From assembly GCF_001280255.1 (NCBI RefSeq), contig NZ_LHCI01000106.1:479907-543906 (forward strand): DNA of 64,000 bases. Direction: 5' to 3'. Position 1 is the stretch's first letter, and every line of letters starts with the position of its first letter. The stretch is from Thermus aquaticus (lineage in GTDB: Bacteria; Deinococcota; Deinococci; Deinococcales; Thermaceae). Below the pieces are notes generated by a model that saw only the letters and a program-made list of their open reading frames with translations, had not been told where the DNA came from and searched no databases. Below are positions 28,512 through 44,698 of the stretch, in pieces. Both the position numbers and the translations under genes were made by a program.

Positions 28512-29456
28512 GGCAAGAAGCGCCCGGTTGATGTCCTTCCTGCGCTCCACCGCCTCCTTGAGGGGGGTGAGCTCCACCTCTCCCTCCACCTCCCCCACCA
28601 TGACCCCGCTGGTCCCCCCGGCCAGGGCCTCCACCGCCGCCGCCCCCAGGCGGCTCGCCAGGATGCGGTCCTTGGCCGTGGGGCTTCCTCCCCGCTGGAT
28701 GTGGCCCAGCACCGTGACCCGGGCCTCCACCTGGAGGTGCTCCTGGATGGCCTTGAGAAGCCCCGTAGCCCCCCCGGGGTAGGCCCCTTCCGCCACCACC
28801 ACGATGGAGCTGGACTTGCCCCGCCTCTGGGACTCCAGAAGCCCCTCGGCGATGGCCTTGGGGTCCACGGGCTCCTCGGGCACGGCGATCACCTCGGCGC
28901 CCCCCGCCAGGCCCACATCCAGGGCGATGAAGCCCGCATGCCGCCCCATGACCTCTATGAAGAAGACCCGCTCGTGGCTGGCGGCGGTGTCCCGGATGCG
29001 GTCAATGGCCTCCAGGGCCGTGTTGACGGCGGTGTCAAAGCCGATGGTATAGTCGGTGCCAAAAAGGTCGTTGTCAATGGTGCCTGGCACCCCCACCACG
29101 GGGATCTTGTGCTCCTCAATGAGGCGCATGGCCCCGCGGAAGGTGCCGTCGCCGCCGATGGCCACCAGGCCCTCTATCCCCGCCGCCTTCAGCTTGGCCA
29201 CCGCCTTGGCCCGCCCCTCCTCGGTGAGGAACTCCTGGCTCCGGGCGGTGAGGAGGATGGTCCCTCCCCGTTGCAGGATGTTGGCCACGTCCCGCACCCC
29301 CAGGGGGACCATCTCCCCCTGGATCATGCCGGCGTAGCCCCTACGGATGCCGATGACCTCAACGCCCATGGCGTAGGCCTGGCGCACCACGGCCCGGATG
29401 GCCGCGTTCATGCCGGGGGCGTCGCCCCCGCTGGTAAAGACGCCGATGCGCTTCAT
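28488..29456 (-). CDS. pfkA: ATP-dependent 6-phosphofructokinase
   Basis: This is the committed step of glycolysis. The 322 residues are of bacterial PfkA type: GVFTSGGDAPGMNAAIRAVV (ATP site), GGDGTFRGA, GVPGTIDNDLFGTDYTIGFDTA (catalytic Asp in TIDND), EVMGRHAGFIAL and GHIQRGGSPTAKDR. ATG 29456 follows GGAGGAGAG and overlaps the rsmI stop (ATGA). Eno and pyk of the same pathway lie 12 kb away. Confidence 0.97.
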   Translation of the reverse strand: MKRIGVFTSGGDAPGMNAAIRAVVRQAYAMGVEVIGIRRGYAGMIQGEMVPLGVRDVANILQRGGTILLTARSQEFLTEEGRAKAVAKLKAAGIEGLVAIGGDGTFRGAMRLIEEHKIPVVGVPGTIDNDLFGTDYTIGFDTAVNTALEAIDRIRDTAASHERVFFIEVMGRHAGFIALDVGLAGGAEVIAVPEEPVDPKAIAEGLLESQRRGKSSSIVVVAEGAYPGGATGLLKAIQEHLQVEARVTVLGHIQRGGSPTAKDRILASRLGAAAVEALAGGTSGVMVGEVEGEVELTPLKEAVERRKDINRALLALSRILAL

Positions 29457-30241
29457 CTCTCCTCCATGCTGAGGCGGTAGGCCTCGTTGCGGGCAACCCC
29501 GGCCGCCACCAGGGCCCGGAAGAGGGCCTTCCCGGAAAGGCCCTGGCCCTTGAGCTCCGCAAGAAGCCTTTCCGCGTCCGGGGCCGGGGCCTCCTTGGGC
29601 CCCAGGACCAGGACGAACTCCCCCTTGGGCTCGGCGAAGCGGGCCCAAGCCTCCTTCAGGCTTCCCCGGAAGACCTCCTCGTGGACCTTGCTGATCTCCC
29701 GGGCCACGGCCACGGGGTGGGCCTCCCCGTAGACCTCCATGAGGTCCTCTAGGGTCTTCCTCAGGCGGTGGGGGCTTTCGTAGAGCACCGCGGTCCTCCC
29801 TTCCCGGGCCAGGGCCTGAAGCCTTTCCTTGCGCTCCCTTCCCGCCTTGGGCAAAAAGCCCTCAAAGGTGAAGCGGTGGGTGGGCAGGCCCGAGGCCACC
29901 AGGGCGGGGATGAGGGCGGTGGGGCCAGGAAGCGCTTCCACCCGCCAGCCCCATTCTAAGGCCAGCCGCACCAGCTCCGCTCCCGGATCCGAGATCCCCG
30001 GGGTGCCGGCATCCGTGGCGTAGGCCACGTAGGCGTAGGGGGCGAGGAGCTCCTTGGCCCGGTCCAGGGTGTGCTGGTCCAGGCGCAGGGTAGGGGTGGG
30101 GATGCCGTAGTGGCGAAGGAGAAGCCCCGTGCGCCTGGTGTCCTCGCAAGCCACCACCTCGGCCTCCTTCAGGGTCCTGAGGGCCCTCAGGGTGATGTCC
30201 TCCAGGTTGCCGATGGGGGTGGGAACCAGGACCAGGCGCAT
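29453..30241 (-). CDS. rsmI: 16S rRNA (cytidine-1402-2'-O)-methyltransferase
   Basis: This 262-residue SAM-dependent tetrapyrrole-methylase-fold enzyme modifies C1402 in the ribosomal P site. Marks are LVLVPTPIGNLEDITLRAL at the N-terminus, ACEDTRRTGLLL, ATDAGTPGISDPG and the VLYESPHRL strand. ATG 30241 is 4 bases after the zinc-ribbon gene stop. Confidence 0.95.
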   Translation of the reverse strand: MRLVLVPTPIGNLEDITLRALRTLKEAEVVACEDTRRTGLLLRHYGIPTPTLRLDQHTLDRAKELLAPYAYVAYATDAGTPGISDPGAELVRLALEWGWRVEALPGPTALIPALVASGLPTHRFTFEGFLPKAGRERKERLQALAREGRTAVLYESPHRLRKTLEDLMEVYGEAHPVAVAREISKVHEEVFRGSLKEAWARFAEPKGEFVLVLGPKEAPAPDAERLLAELKGQGLSGKALFRALVAAGVARNEAYRLSMEER

Positions 30242-30245
30242 GGGG

Positions 30246-30647
30246 CTAGAGCAGGATGGGCCTCAGGGTCTTCACCACCTGGCGGAAGGGGAACTCGTAC
30301 ACGGAGCCCGAGGGCAGGGTGAACTCCAGAAGGTCGGGCGCTCCCGGGAAGACCACCCGCCTCAGGGCCAGGGGCCCCCCGTCGGTTTCCACGTGGACGG
30401 TGAGGTAGTCGGGCTCCAGGTTGCGCCCGTCCTCCGCCTCCTTCGGGGCCTCCTCCCCCACGCCCTCCTCCAGCCGCCTCAGGGCCTCCAGAGGGTCGGC
30501 CTTGAGGGCCCGCACCTCCTCCTCCAAGGTCCCGTCGGAGAAACGGAGGACCACCTCGTCCCCCGCCCCGCAGGCCTCGCAGTCCAGGAGGTCCCCCGCC
30601 TCGTAGCCCTCCAGGTCCAGGGGCTCGCCGCAAACCGGGCAGACCAT
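30246..30647 (-). CDS. Zinc-ribbon protein of unknown function
   Basis: This 133-residue protein has an N-terminal zinc ribbon with two CxxC pairs (MVCPVCGEPLDLEGYEAGDL...DCEACG), an acidic middle and a beta-rich C-terminus. No family is recognised beyond the ribbon. The ATG at 30647 is preferred over GTG 30653: GGGAGG (30658-30653) is 5 bases upstream of the ATG and the GTG lies within that site. It leads the operon with rsmI and pfkA. Confidence 0.7.
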   Translation of the reverse strand: MVCPVCGEPLDLEGYEAGDLLDCEACGAGDEVVLRFSDGTLEEEVRALKADPLEALRRLEEGVGEEAPKEAEDGRNLEPDYLTVHVETDGGPLALRRVVFPGAPDLLEFTLPSGSVYEFPFRQVVKTLRPILL

Positions 30648-30665
30648 AAACACCTCCCAAGGAGG

Positions 30666-30671
30666 ATTCTA
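30666..30671 (-). promoter_or_regulatory. -10 element of zinc-ribbon/rsmI/pfkA operon
   Basis: TAGAAT on the minus strand should start transcription near 30659, just before the GGGAGG ribosome-binding site. Confidence 0.5.
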
Positions 30672-30683
30672 TCCCTGGGAGCC

Positions 30684-30776
30684 TAAGCGCCCGCGCTTTG
30701 GTTTCGCAACACGGGGTGCCCAAGTCGGGGCTGGAAAGGGCACCCCGCCGTGGCCAAAAGCCAGGCGGGGCGCTTA
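30684..30776 (-). repeat. Family B palindromic repeat (copy B1)
   Basis: This 93-bp copy has perfect 9-bp terminal inverted repeats TAAGCGCCC. The hairpin is CCCCGCCTGGC / GCC...GGCGGGG, then TTGGGCACCCCGTGTTGCG and AACCAAAGCGCGGG at the far end. It lies between ppa and the zinc-ribbon gene. Here the TAAG end is 7 bases past the ppa stop, not on it. The hairpin arm is diverged from the other copies. Confidence 0.85.
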
Positions 30777-30783
30777 GCCCCCT

Positions 30784-31311
30784 TTAGCGGCCGTAGCGGG
30801 CGATGGCGGCCTGGATCTCCTCCAAGGCCGCCTGGCGGTCCCGCCAGCCGGTGACCCGGACCCACTTGCCCTTCTTGGCCTCGAGGGCCTTGTAGGTCTC
30901 AAAGAAGTGCTGGATCTCCTGCTTGACGCCCTCGGGAACGTCGCCGATGTCCTGGATGTGGTCCAGGCGCTGGTCCTCGGCCACCACCCCCAGGATCTTG
31001 GCGTCGCTCCCCTTCTCGTCCTCCATGAGGAGAAGGCCCACCGGGCGCACCTCCACCACCACCCCCGGCAGAAGGGGGTAGGTGGAGAGGATGAGGCCGT
31101 CCAGGGGATCCCCGTCCTCGGCCAGGGTGGAGGGGATGAAGCCGTAGTCCCCGGGATAAAACTGGGCTCCCGGCAGGACCCGGTCCAGCTTGACAACCCC
31201 CAGCTCCGGGTCGTACTCGTACTTGTTGCCGGAACCCCGGGGGACCTCAATGACCATGTGGACCACCTGGGGCGCGTTCTTACCCACGGGAAGGCTCTTC
31301 AGGTTCGCCAT
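30784..31311 (-). CDS. ppa: Inorganic pyrophosphatase
   Basis: This is a type I soluble pyrophosphatase, 175 residues. It contains the Mg-site signature DEDGDPLDGL-type motif (here LAEDGDPLDGLILS), FYPGDYGFIPST and DQRLDHIQDIGDVP, with the conserved Lys/Arg at GSGNKYEYD. The start is ATG 31311 (MANLKSLPVG), 9 bases after TATAAT; the longer frame to 31359 runs through the promoter. Confidence 0.97.
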   Translation of the reverse strand: MANLKSLPVGKNAPQVVHMVIEVPRGSGNKYEYDPELGVVKLDRVLPGAQFYPGDYGFIPSTLAEDGDPLDGLILSTYPLLPGVVVEVRPVGLLLMEDEKGSDAKILGVVAEDQRLDHIQDIGDVPEGVKQEIQHFFETYKALEAKKGKWVRVTGWRDRQAALEEIQAAIARYGR

Positions 31312-31320
31312 AGCCCCCCC

Positions 31321-31326
31321 ATTATA
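31321..31326 (-). promoter_or_regulatory. -10 element of ppa
   Basis: Perfect TATAAT, overlapping the stop codon of the GDPD gene, 9 bases before the ppa ATG. Confidence 0.65.
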
Positions 31327-31951
31327 CGAGGACCTCCGGGAAGTCCGTGACCAGGGCATCCACCCCCCAGGCCGTGAGGGCCTGGGCCTCCCGCTTGTCG
31401 TTCACCGTCCAGGCCAGGACCCGGTAGCGGGCCCTCAGGCGGCGGACCTCCTCTTCGTCCAAGAGGCCCACCCAGGGGTGCACCCAGGCCACGCCCAGAC
31501 AGGGGGCCAGCTCCAGGGCCTCGGGCTTCTCGTAGAGGAGGCCTAGGGGCGCGACGCCGAGGCGCCTCAGGCGCACCAGCGCCAGGGGGTCAAAGGAACT
31601 CACCCAGACCCTTTCCGAGGGAGAGCGGGCCAGGAGCCGAGCCAAAGCCTCCTCCCGGCCATCGGTCTCGGGGGGCAGGCTCTTGAGCTCCACGTTGATC
31701 CAGGCGCCGGGAAAGCTCTCTAAAACGGCCTCCAGGGTGGGCACGTAGGGGGGAAGCTCCCTCAGGGAAAGGCCGGCGATGGAAGCGCCTCCCAGGGTGA
31801 AGTCGTGGTGGACCACCAGGACCCCGTCTTTGGTCAGGTGCACGTCCAGCTCAAAGCCGTCTAGGCCCGAGTCCAGGGCCTTCCTGAAGGCCTCGAGGGT
31901 GTTCTCCCGCACCCCCAGGGCGATGCCGCGGTGGCCTAGGCGGAGGGGCAC
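31322..31951 (-). CDS. Glycerophosphodiester phosphodiesterase
   Basis: This 209-residue TIM-barrel enzyme of the GDPD family hydrolyses glycerophosphodiesters to glycerol-3-phosphate. Catalytic motif LGHRG...ENTLEAFRKAL (HR near residues 7-8), GFELDVHLTKDGVLVVHHD (ExD and second His) and VNVELKS-like WINVELKS are present. It has no signal peptide, so it is cytoplasmic. GTG 31951 is leaderless, 7 bases after TATACT. Confidence 0.93.
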   Translation of the reverse strand: MPLRLGHRGIALGVRENTLEAFRKALDSGLDGFELDVHLTKDGVLVVHHDFTLGGASIAGLSLRELPPYVPTLEAVLESFPGAWINVELKSLPPETDGREEALARLLARSPSERVWVSSFDPLALVRLRRLGVAPLGLLYEKPEALELAPCLGVAWVHPWVGLLDEEEVRRLRARYRVLAWTVNDKREAQALTAWGVDALVTDFPEVLV

Positions 31952-31958
31952 GAGGGGG

Positions 31959-31968
31959 AGTATACAAT
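31959..31968. promoter_or_regulatory. Overlapping divergent -10 boxes of GDPD gene and its neighbour
   Basis: Minus TATACT (31964-31959), 7 bases before GTG 31951; plus TACAAT (31963-31968), 6 bases before ATG 31975. The hexamers overlap by two bases. Confidence 0.65.
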
Positions 31969-31974
31969 GGGGCC

Positions 31975-32589
31975 ATGGGCAAGTACGAGGAAGCCTTTTC
32001 CCGCCTGGGAGAGCGGGCCCTGGCGCGCCTGGAGGGGCCAGGCGGATTTCTGGCGGTGACGGAAACCCACCTGGTCCTGGTGGACGAGGCTGGGGTAAAG
32101 AAGATGGAGCTTGCCCGCATCCGCCGGGTGGGCCGGGGGGAAGGGGGAAGCCTTTTGGTCCAGAGTGAGGAAGAGGCCCTCGCCATCCCCCTTCGGGCCT
32201 TTCCCTTGGAGGAGCTCAAGGCCTTCCTGGAGGGGCTGAAGCCCCATGTGGCCCGCGCCCGGAAGGCCACCCAGGCCTCCCGGCCACTAGAGCCCAGGGA
32301 AACGCCCAAAGCCCCCCTCTGGGAGGAGGAGGCCACGCCCAAGCCCGCCTCGGTGGAGCTAGCCCCGGAGCCCCAGGAGGCCAAGGAGGCCACCCCACCG
32401 GCCAGGCCCCGGGGGGGCGGGAACCCTTTGGCCCTTCCCCTCAAGGTCCTCGCCCTCCTCACCCTGGGCTACACCGTGGCCTTCGTGGCCCTGAACCCGG
32501 GTGCCGACCTCTGGGCCCTTCTGGGCGTGGTCTTAGGAGGACTCGGCCTGGCCCTGACGGAGTGGTCCTTGGCTACCTCCTGGCGGTAG
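31975..32589 (+). CDS. Hypothetical protein: PH-like domain, linker, two membrane segments
   Basis: This 204-residue protein has an N-terminal ~85-residue domain with alternating strands (GFLAVTETHLVLVDEAGVKKMELARIRRVGRG..., a pattern seen in bacterial PH/GRAM-like domains). A Pro/Ala/Glu-rich linker follows (about residues 95-145), then two membrane helices (about 150-170 and 175-197). Function unknown. Its end overlaps comEA by 28 bases, so it may be cotranscribed with comEA-comEC. Confidence 0.65.
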   Translation: MGKYEEAFSRLGERALARLEGPGGFLAVTETHLVLVDEAGVKKMELARIRRVGRGEGGSLLVQSEEEALAIPLRAFPLEELKAFLEGLKPHVARARKATQASRPLEPRETPKAPLWEEEATPKPASVELAPEPQEAKEATPPARPRGGGNPLALPLKVLALLTLGYTVAFVALNPGADLWALLGVVLGGLGLALTEWSLATSWR

Positions 32590-32870
32590 CCCTTCTGGCC
32601 CTCCTCAGCCTTTGGCCCAAGCTGGCCCCCAGGCCTCTCCCCGTCCGGGTGGAGGCCCTGTCCGAAGCCTCCTTCACCCCTCCCGCCCCGGAGCCCGTGA
32701 GCCTGAACGGAGCGAGCCTGGAGGAGCTGGAGGCCCTTCCCGGGATAGGCCCCACCCTGGCCCGGAGGATCGTGGAGGGGAGGCCCTACGGAACCGTGGA
32801 GGACCTCCTCAAGGTGAAGGGCATTGGGCCCCGCACCCTGGAAAGGATCCGCCCTTACGTGAGGCCGTGA
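32562..32870 (+). CDS. comEA: Competence protein ComEA (DNA receptor)
   Basis: This 102-residue protein has an N-terminal membrane anchor (residues 2-18) and a C-terminal double helix-hairpin-helix DNA-binding domain ([54 protein letters not shown], two GIG motifs). It binds incoming DNA in the periplasm for natural transformation, at which Thermus excels. GTG 32562. Followed by comEC with a GTGA overlap. Confidence 0.93.
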   Translation: MVLGYLLAVALLALLSLWPKLAPRPLPVRVEALSEASFTPPAPEPVSLNGASLEELEALPGIGPTLARRIVEGRPYGTVEDLLKVKGIGPRTLERIRPYVRP

Positions 32871-34897
32871 AAGGAGCCCTTTCTTCCTCCGGCGTGGGTC
32901 TGGGCCTGGGGGGCCTCCTGGGGGCTTTGGCCCTCCTCTACCCCGCCCTTCTGCTCCTGGCCCCCCTGGGCCTCCGCCTTGGCCTCCCTTTTTTCCTGGG
33001 GCTCGTTCTCGTGCTCTTGCGGGGCCTCCTTTTTCCCGTCCCGGAGCCCCCTTACGGGCTTAGGGTGGAGGGAACCTTGGCCGTCCGGGAGGGGTTCACC
33101 CGGTGGGAGGGCCACCGCCTCAGGGTGAAGCACTTCCCTCCCCTCGAGGACGGGGTCTACCACCTCCGGGGCTACCTGGCCCCGCCCGAGCCCCGGCGCA
33201 ACCCCGGCGGGTTTGACGAGCGGGCCTGGCTCCTGGCCCAGGGGGTCAAGGGCGTGTTTCACGTGGAACAGGCCAAGCGCCTTTCGGCCCTGCCCGACCC
33301 CCGGACCTCCTTTAGGGCGCGGCTCGCAGAGGGCCTTTCCCCGCCCGCCAAGGAGGTCCTCGAGGGCCTGGTCCTGGGGGACAAAAGGGGGCTGGAAGAC
33401 GCCTACCTTCTCTTCCAAAAGGCCGGGCTGGCCCACCTTCTCGCGGTCTCCGGCCTCCACGTGGGGTTTCTAGTGGGGGCTGTTCTCCTCCTCCCCCTGG
33501 GGCGGTGGCGCTACCTCCTGGCCCTGGCCCTCCTTCCCCTTTACCTTTTCCTGGCGGGGCCAAGCCCCTCCCTGGTCCGGGCGAGCCTCATGGCGGGCCT
33601 CTCCCTCCTGGGCCTCTTCCTGGGCCTGGGGGCGGCGGGGGTGGTCCAGGCCCTGGGACTCGCCCTCTTCCTCCAGCTCCTCCTCAGGCCCGAGGCCATC
33701 CTCGGCCTGGGCTTCCAGCTCTCCTATCTCGCCGTCCTGGGCCTGGCCCTGGTCCTGCCCGCCCTCAGGCTTCCGCCGGGGCTTAAGGGCTACCTTCTCG
33801 GGGGCCTGGCCGCCAGCCTGGCGGTCCAGGCCTTCCTGGCTCCCCTCCTTCTGCACCGCTTCCACCTCCTGCCCCTTCTGAGCCCCCTGGCCAACCTCCT
33901 GGCCGCCCCTGTGGTGGCCCTCCTGGTCCCCCTGGGCTTCCTGAAGCTCCTTCTGGGCGGGGCGCTGGCCTGGGCCGTGGAGCCCCTGGCCCAGGGGCTT
34001 CTCTTCCTGGCCGGGGTGGCCTCCCAGGGGCCCCTCCTCCGGCTGGGGGAGATCAGCCCCCAGGGCTTCGCCCTCTACTACCTGGGGCCTCTTCCTCCGC
34101 TCCTCGCCCTCCACCACCTCCTCCCCTGGCGGAAAGCCCTCCTCCTGGCAAGCCTCCCCGCCCTGGTGGGCCTGGCCACGGGCCTCCCCAAGCCCGTGGA
34201 CCTCTGGCTTTTGGACGTGGGCCAGGGGGACGCCCTCCTGGCCCGCATGGGAGGGGCCGAGGTCCTGGTGGACGGGGGGAGGCCGGAGCAGGGGGAGAAG
34301 GTGGCGCGGGCCCTGAGGGCCCTGGGGGTGGAGGCCCTCGAGGTCCTGGTGGCCACCCACCCCGACGCCGACCACTTCGGGGGGCTTTTGCGGGTGGTGG
34401 AGGAGGTTCCCGTGGGCCTCGCCCTCCTCTCCCCCGCCTTTCCCCAGGACCACCCCCTGGTCCAGGCCCTGGAGGCCAAAGGGGTGCCCACCCTGAGGCC
34501 CGGGGCGGGCACGGCCCTCCGGGTGGGGAAAGGGCGGATCCAGGTCCTCTGGCCCCGCCACCTCTCCCACGACGACAACCGGGACGGCCTGGCCCTCCTC
34601 CTGGACCTGGGGCGCGCCAAAGCCCTCCTCCTGGCGGACCTTCCGGCGGAGGTGGAGGAAAAGCTGGCCCCTGGCCCCGTGGAGATCCTCAAGGTGAGCC
34701 ACCACGGGTCCAGGACCGGCACCTCCGAGGCGCTCCTGGCCCAGACCAGGCCCCGGATCGCCCTGATCGGTGTGGGGAAGAACCCCTTCGGCCACCCCCA
34801 CCCCGAGGTCCTAGAGCGCCTGCAGGCCCACGGGGTGAAGGTCTACCGCACGGACCGGATGGGCGCGGTGCGGGTGGACCTGGGCTACGCCTGGTAG
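32867..34897 (+). CDS. comEC: Competence protein ComEC (DNA channel, MBL domain)
   Basis: This 676-residue inner-membrane DNA-uptake channel has two N-terminal membrane segments, an external OB-like domain (about residues 60-150), the Competence core with [14 protein letters not shown], many membrane helices, and a C-terminal metallo-beta-lactamase nuclease-like domain ([34 protein letters not shown]). The start is GTG 32867 overlapping the comEA stop. A near-consensus parS site lies within its coding sequence at 33255-33270. Its 3' end overlaps parB. Confidence 0.95.
   Translation: MKGALSSSGVGLGLGGLLGALALLYPALLLLAPLGLRLGLPFFLGLVLVLLRGLLFPVPEPPYGLRVEGTLAVREGFTRWEGHRLRVKHFPPLEDGVYHLRGYLAPPEPRRNPGGFDERAWLLAQGVKGVFHVEQAKRLSALPDPRTSFRARLAEGLSPPAKEVLEGLVLGDKRGLEDAYLLFQKAGLAHLLAVSGLHVGFLVGAVLLLPLGRWRYLLALALLPLYLFLAGPSPSLVRASLMAGLSLLGLFLGLGAAGVVQALGLALFLQLLLRPEAILGLGFQLSYLAVLGLALVLPALRLPPGLKGYLLGGLAASLAVQAFLAPLLLHRFHLLPLLSPLANLLAAPVVALLVPLGFLKLLLGGALAWAVEPLAQGLLFLAGVASQGPLLRLGEISPQGFALYYLGPLPPLLALHHLLPWRKALLLASLPALVGLATGLPKPVDLWLLDVGQGDALLARMGGAEVLVDGGRPEQGEKVARALRALGVEALEVLVATHPDADHFGGLLRVVEEVPVGLALLSPAFPQDHPLVQALEAKGVPTLRPGAGTALRVGKGRIQVLWPRHLSHDDNRDGLALLLDLGRAKALLLADLPAEVEEKLAPGPVEILKVSHHGSRTGTSEALLAQTRPRIALIGVGKNPFGHPHPEVLERLQAHGVKVYRTDRMGAVRVDLGYAW
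33255..33270. other. parS-like centromere site inside comEC
   Basis: TGTTTCACGTGGAACA differs from the bacterial parS consensus TGTTTCACGTGAAACA at one position. It lies 1.6 kb from parB and encodes VFHVEQ within ComEC. Confidence 0.8.
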
Positions 34898-35674
34898 CCG
34901 AGCCGCTCCAGAAGGGCCTCCAGCTCCTCCAAAGAGCGGTAGTGGATGACCACCCGGCCCCGACGTCCCCCCAGCACCTTGACGGGCAGGCCCAGGTGCC
35001 GGGAAAGCTCCAGGGAGAGGGGGGAGGGCTCCTTGGGCCCCTTCTCTCGGCCCAGGCGCTCCCTTAGGGCCTCGGCCTGCCGCACGGAAAGCCCCTTTTC
35101 CAGGATCTCCTTGAGGCCCCAAAGCCGGTCCTCGGGCTCCAGCATGAGGAGGGCCCGGGCGTGCCCGGCGGTGATCTCTCCTGCCTCCAGGGCCCTCAGG
35201 ACCTCTTCCGGAAGCTGGAGAAGCCTCAGGGCGTTGGCCACCGTGGAGCGGGCCTTGCCCACCCGCTTGGCCACCTCCTCCTGGGTCAGGCCCATGGAAA
35301 GAAGGGCCTGGTAGCCCCGGGCCTCCTCCAGGGGGGAGAGGTCCTCCCGCTGGAGGTTTTCCACCAGGGCCAGCTCCAGGGCCTCCCGGTCGGTGAGGTC
35401 CCGCACCAGGGCCGGCACCTCGGTAAGCCCGGCCATCTGGGCCGCCCGGTAGCGCCTCTCCCCGGCCACCAGCTCGTACCCGTCCCCCTTTGGCCGCACC
35501 AGGATGGGCTGGAGGAGCCCCTTTTCCTTGATGGACTGGGCCAGCTCCTCCAGGCTCTCCTGGGAGAAGTGCCGCCGGGGCTGGCCGGGGTTGGGCCGGA
35601 TGGCCGAGAGGGGGAGGCGCACCACCCCGCCGCCCCCCTTGGGCAGGAGGGCCTCGAGGCCCCTCCCAAGACCG

Positions 35675-35691
<17 letters not shown>
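34885..35691 (-). CDS. parB: Chromosome partitioning protein ParB (Spo0J)
   Basis: This CTP-dependent clamp binds parS and organises the origin. The 268 residues comprise the N-terminal [12 protein letters not shown] tail that stimulates ParA, the ParB/Srx domain with [12 protein letters not shown] (CTP-binding GERRxR), the helix-turn-helix [22 protein letters not shown] and a C-terminal dimerisation segment. GTG 35691 overlaps the parA 3' end by 17 bases. Confidence 0.97.
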
Positions 35692-38962
<3,271 letters not shown>

Positions 38963-38972
38963 CCCGCCCTCC

Positions 38973-38999
38973 ACTTTACCCAAGGCCCTGGCGTAGAAT
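38973..38999. promoter_or_regulatory. Divergent promoters of mnmG and dnaA
   Basis: Minus TAAAGT (38978-38973) precedes mnmG ATG 38962 by 10 bases. Plus TAGAAT (38994-38999) starts dnaA transcription near 39006, about 17 bases before its TTG. Confidence 0.55.
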
Positions 39000-39022
39000 G
39001 TTCCCTTGGACGGGGGGTGGCC

Positions 39023-40342
39023 TTGACGCACGAGGCGGTCTGGCAGCACGTTCTGGAGCACATCCGCCGCAACATCACCGAGGTGGAGTACCACACCTGG
39101 TTTGAAAGGATCCGCCCCCTGGGTATCCGGGAGGGGGTTTTGGAGCTGGCGGTGCCCACCTCCTTCGCCCTGGACTGGATCAAGCGGCACTACGCCCCCC
39201 TGATCCAGGAGGCTTTAGGCCTCCTGGGGGCCCAGGTACCCCGCTTTGAGCTTTTGGTGGTGCCCGGAGCCGCCCAGCCGGTCCAGGTGGACATCTTCCA
39301 GGCCGCCCCCCAGGCCGACCAGGGGAAGTCCAAGCTCAACCCCAAGTACACCTTTGAGAACTTCGTGGTGGGGCCCAACAACAACCTGGCCCACGCCGCG
39401 GCCGTGGCCGTGGCCGAGTCGCCCGGCAAGGCCTACAACCCCCTTTTCATCTACGGGGGGGTGGGCCTGGGCAAGACCCACCTCATGCACGCCGTGGGCC
39501 ACTCGGTGGCCAAGCGCTTCCCCAGCCTCAAGATTGAGTACGTCTCCACCGAAACCTTCACCAACGAGCTCATCAACGCCATCCGCGAGGACCGCATGGC
39601 GGAGTTCCGGGAGCGGTACCGCTCTGTGGACCTCCTCCTGGTGGACGACATCCAGTTCATCGCCGGCAAGGAAAGGACGCAGGAGGAGTTCTTCCACACC
39701 TTCAACGCCCTCTTTGAGGCCCACAAGCAGATCATCCTCTCCTCCGACCGCCCTCCCAAGGACATCCTCACCCTCGAGGCCCGCCTGAGGAGCCGCTTTG
39801 AGTGGGGGCTCATCACCGACATTCAGCCCCCCGATCTGGAGACCCGCATCGCCATCCTGAAGATGAACGCCGAGCAGAGGGGCCTCCGCATCGGCGAGGA
39901 CGTCCTGGAGTACATCGCCCGCCAGGTCACCTCCAACATCCGCGAGCTGGAGGGGGCCCTGATGCGGGTGGTGGCCTACGCCTCCTTAAACGGCGTGGAG
40001 CTCACCCGCCAGGTGGCCGCCAAGGCCCTCTCCGACATCTTCGCTCCCCGGGAGGTAGAGGTGGACCCCCAGGAGATCGTGCGGGCGGTGGCGGAGCACT
40101 TCGGCCTCCGCCCGGAGGACCTGGTGGGGGGCGGCCGGCGCAAGGAGGTGGTCCTGCCCCGGCAGATGGCCATGTTCTTGGTGCGGGAACTCACCCGGGC
40201 CTCTTTGCCCGAGATCGGCCAGCTCTTTGGGGGCCGGGACCACACCACGGTGCTCTACGCCATCCAAAAGGTTCAGGAGCTCTCGGAAAGCGACCGGGAG
40301 GTCCAGGCCATCCTGCGCGCCCTCAGGGAGAAGGTGGGGTGA
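39023..40342 (+). CDS. dnaA: Chromosomal replication initiator DnaA
   Basis: This 439-residue protein has domain I (residues 1-80, [25 protein letters not shown]), a short domain II, AAA+ domain III ([20 protein letters not shown], Walker [11 protein letters not shown], Walker [10 protein letters not shown]) and domain IV with the DnaA signature [19 protein letters not shown]. It binds the boxes directly downstream. TTG 39023 (THEAVWQH) matches the T. thermophilus start; GTG 39017 is the alternative and has the stronger codon. Confidence 0.97.
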   Translation: MTHEAVWQHVLEHIRRNITEVEYHTWFERIRPLGIREGVLELAVPTSFALDWIKRHYAPLIQEALGLLGAQVPRFELLVVPGAAQPVQVDIFQAAPQADQGKSKLNPKYTFENFVVGPNNNLAHAAAVAVAESPGKAYNPLFIYGGVGLGKTHLMHAVGHSVAKRFPSLKIEYVSTETFTNELINAIREDRMAEFRERYRSVDLLLVDDIQFIAGKERTQEEFFHTFNALFEAHKQIILSSDRPPKDILTLEARLRSRFEWGLITDIQPPDLETRIAILKMNAEQRGLRIGEDVLEYIARQVTSNIRELEGALMRVVAYASLNGVELTRQVAAKALSDIFAPREVEVDPQEIVRAVAEHFGLRPEDLVGGGRRKEVVLPRQMAMFLVRELTRASLPEIGQLFGGRDHTTVLYAIQKVQELSESDREVQAILRALREKVG

Positions 40343-40640
40343 GGCCTGTGGATAACCTGTGGATAACCCTGTGGATAACCCGGCCCAACCTGTGGATAAC
40401 CCTGTGGACAACCTGTGGAAAACTGGGGGGTCCTCGAGGCCTGTGGATAACCCGCCACTTATCCACACCTTATCCACAGGCCAAGCCCGGTTTTCCACAG
40501 GAGTTATCCACAGGCCCTTTGCCCTCCAGGAGGGCTTTTTCCTCCCTTTATCCACATATCCACAGGCCCTATTACTACTACGGCTATTCTTTTAAGATCT
40601 TTAAAAGAGCCTTTAGTAACAGTAAAAGAAGGAGGACCCC
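40343..40640. other. oriC: 13 DnaA boxes and AT-rich unwinding region
   Basis: Perfect TGTGGATAA boxes on the plus strand at 40347, 40358, 40370, 40391 and 40442, with variants TGTGGACAA (40403) and TGTGGAAAA (40414). On the minus strand perfect TTATCCACA at 40459, 40470, 40504 and 40548, with variants TTTTCCACA (40491) and ATATCCACA (40556). That makes seven in one orientation followed by six in the other, switching near 40455. AT-rich DNA at 40567-40632 is the likely unwinding element and contains the near-palindrome TTTTAAGATCTTTAAAA. Confidence 0.95.
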
Positions 40641-40643
40641 AAA

Positions 40644-44494
<3,851 letters not shown>

Positions 44495-44497
<3 letters not shown>

Positions 44498-44599
44498 GTA
44501 CCCCACCGCGGCTTTTGCCGCGGTGGGGGCCCCAGAAAAGCCCTTCCACACCCCCGACTTTTGGCACCCCGTGTTGCGAAACCAAAGTGCGGGCACTTA
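44495..44599 (+). repeat. Family B palindromic repeat (copy B2)
   Basis: This 105-bp element starts TAAGTACCC and ends GGGCACTTA (imperfect 9-bp terminal inverted repeats). The hairpin is CCCCACCGCGGC / GCCGCGGTGGGG followed by GCCCCAGAAAAGCCC and, near the end, GCACCCCGTGTTGCGAAACC. The first TAA is the pyk stop. A deleted family A repeat follows immediately. Confidence 0.9.
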
Positions 44600-44600
44600 A

Positions 44601-44651
44601 TACCACCCCTTGCTGGCGCAAGCCAGCATGGGGCCCCGGCAAGGGGTATAG
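44601..44651 (+). repeat. Family A repeat, internally deleted copy
   Basis: It keeps the left end TACCACCCC, the hairpin TGCTGGC...GCCAGCA, GGGGCCCCGGCAA and then jumps to the right end GGGGTATA, losing about 45 internal bases. It adjoins copy B2. Confidence 0.75.
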
Positions 44652-44698
44652 AGGGCCCGGGGCCCCAAAGGGGCCCCGGAGGGAGGGAGTGGACCGGT

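Noticed and set aside
40343-40640. Short ORFs within the origin region
   Set aside because: They are produced by the DnaA-box repeats and have no protein character.
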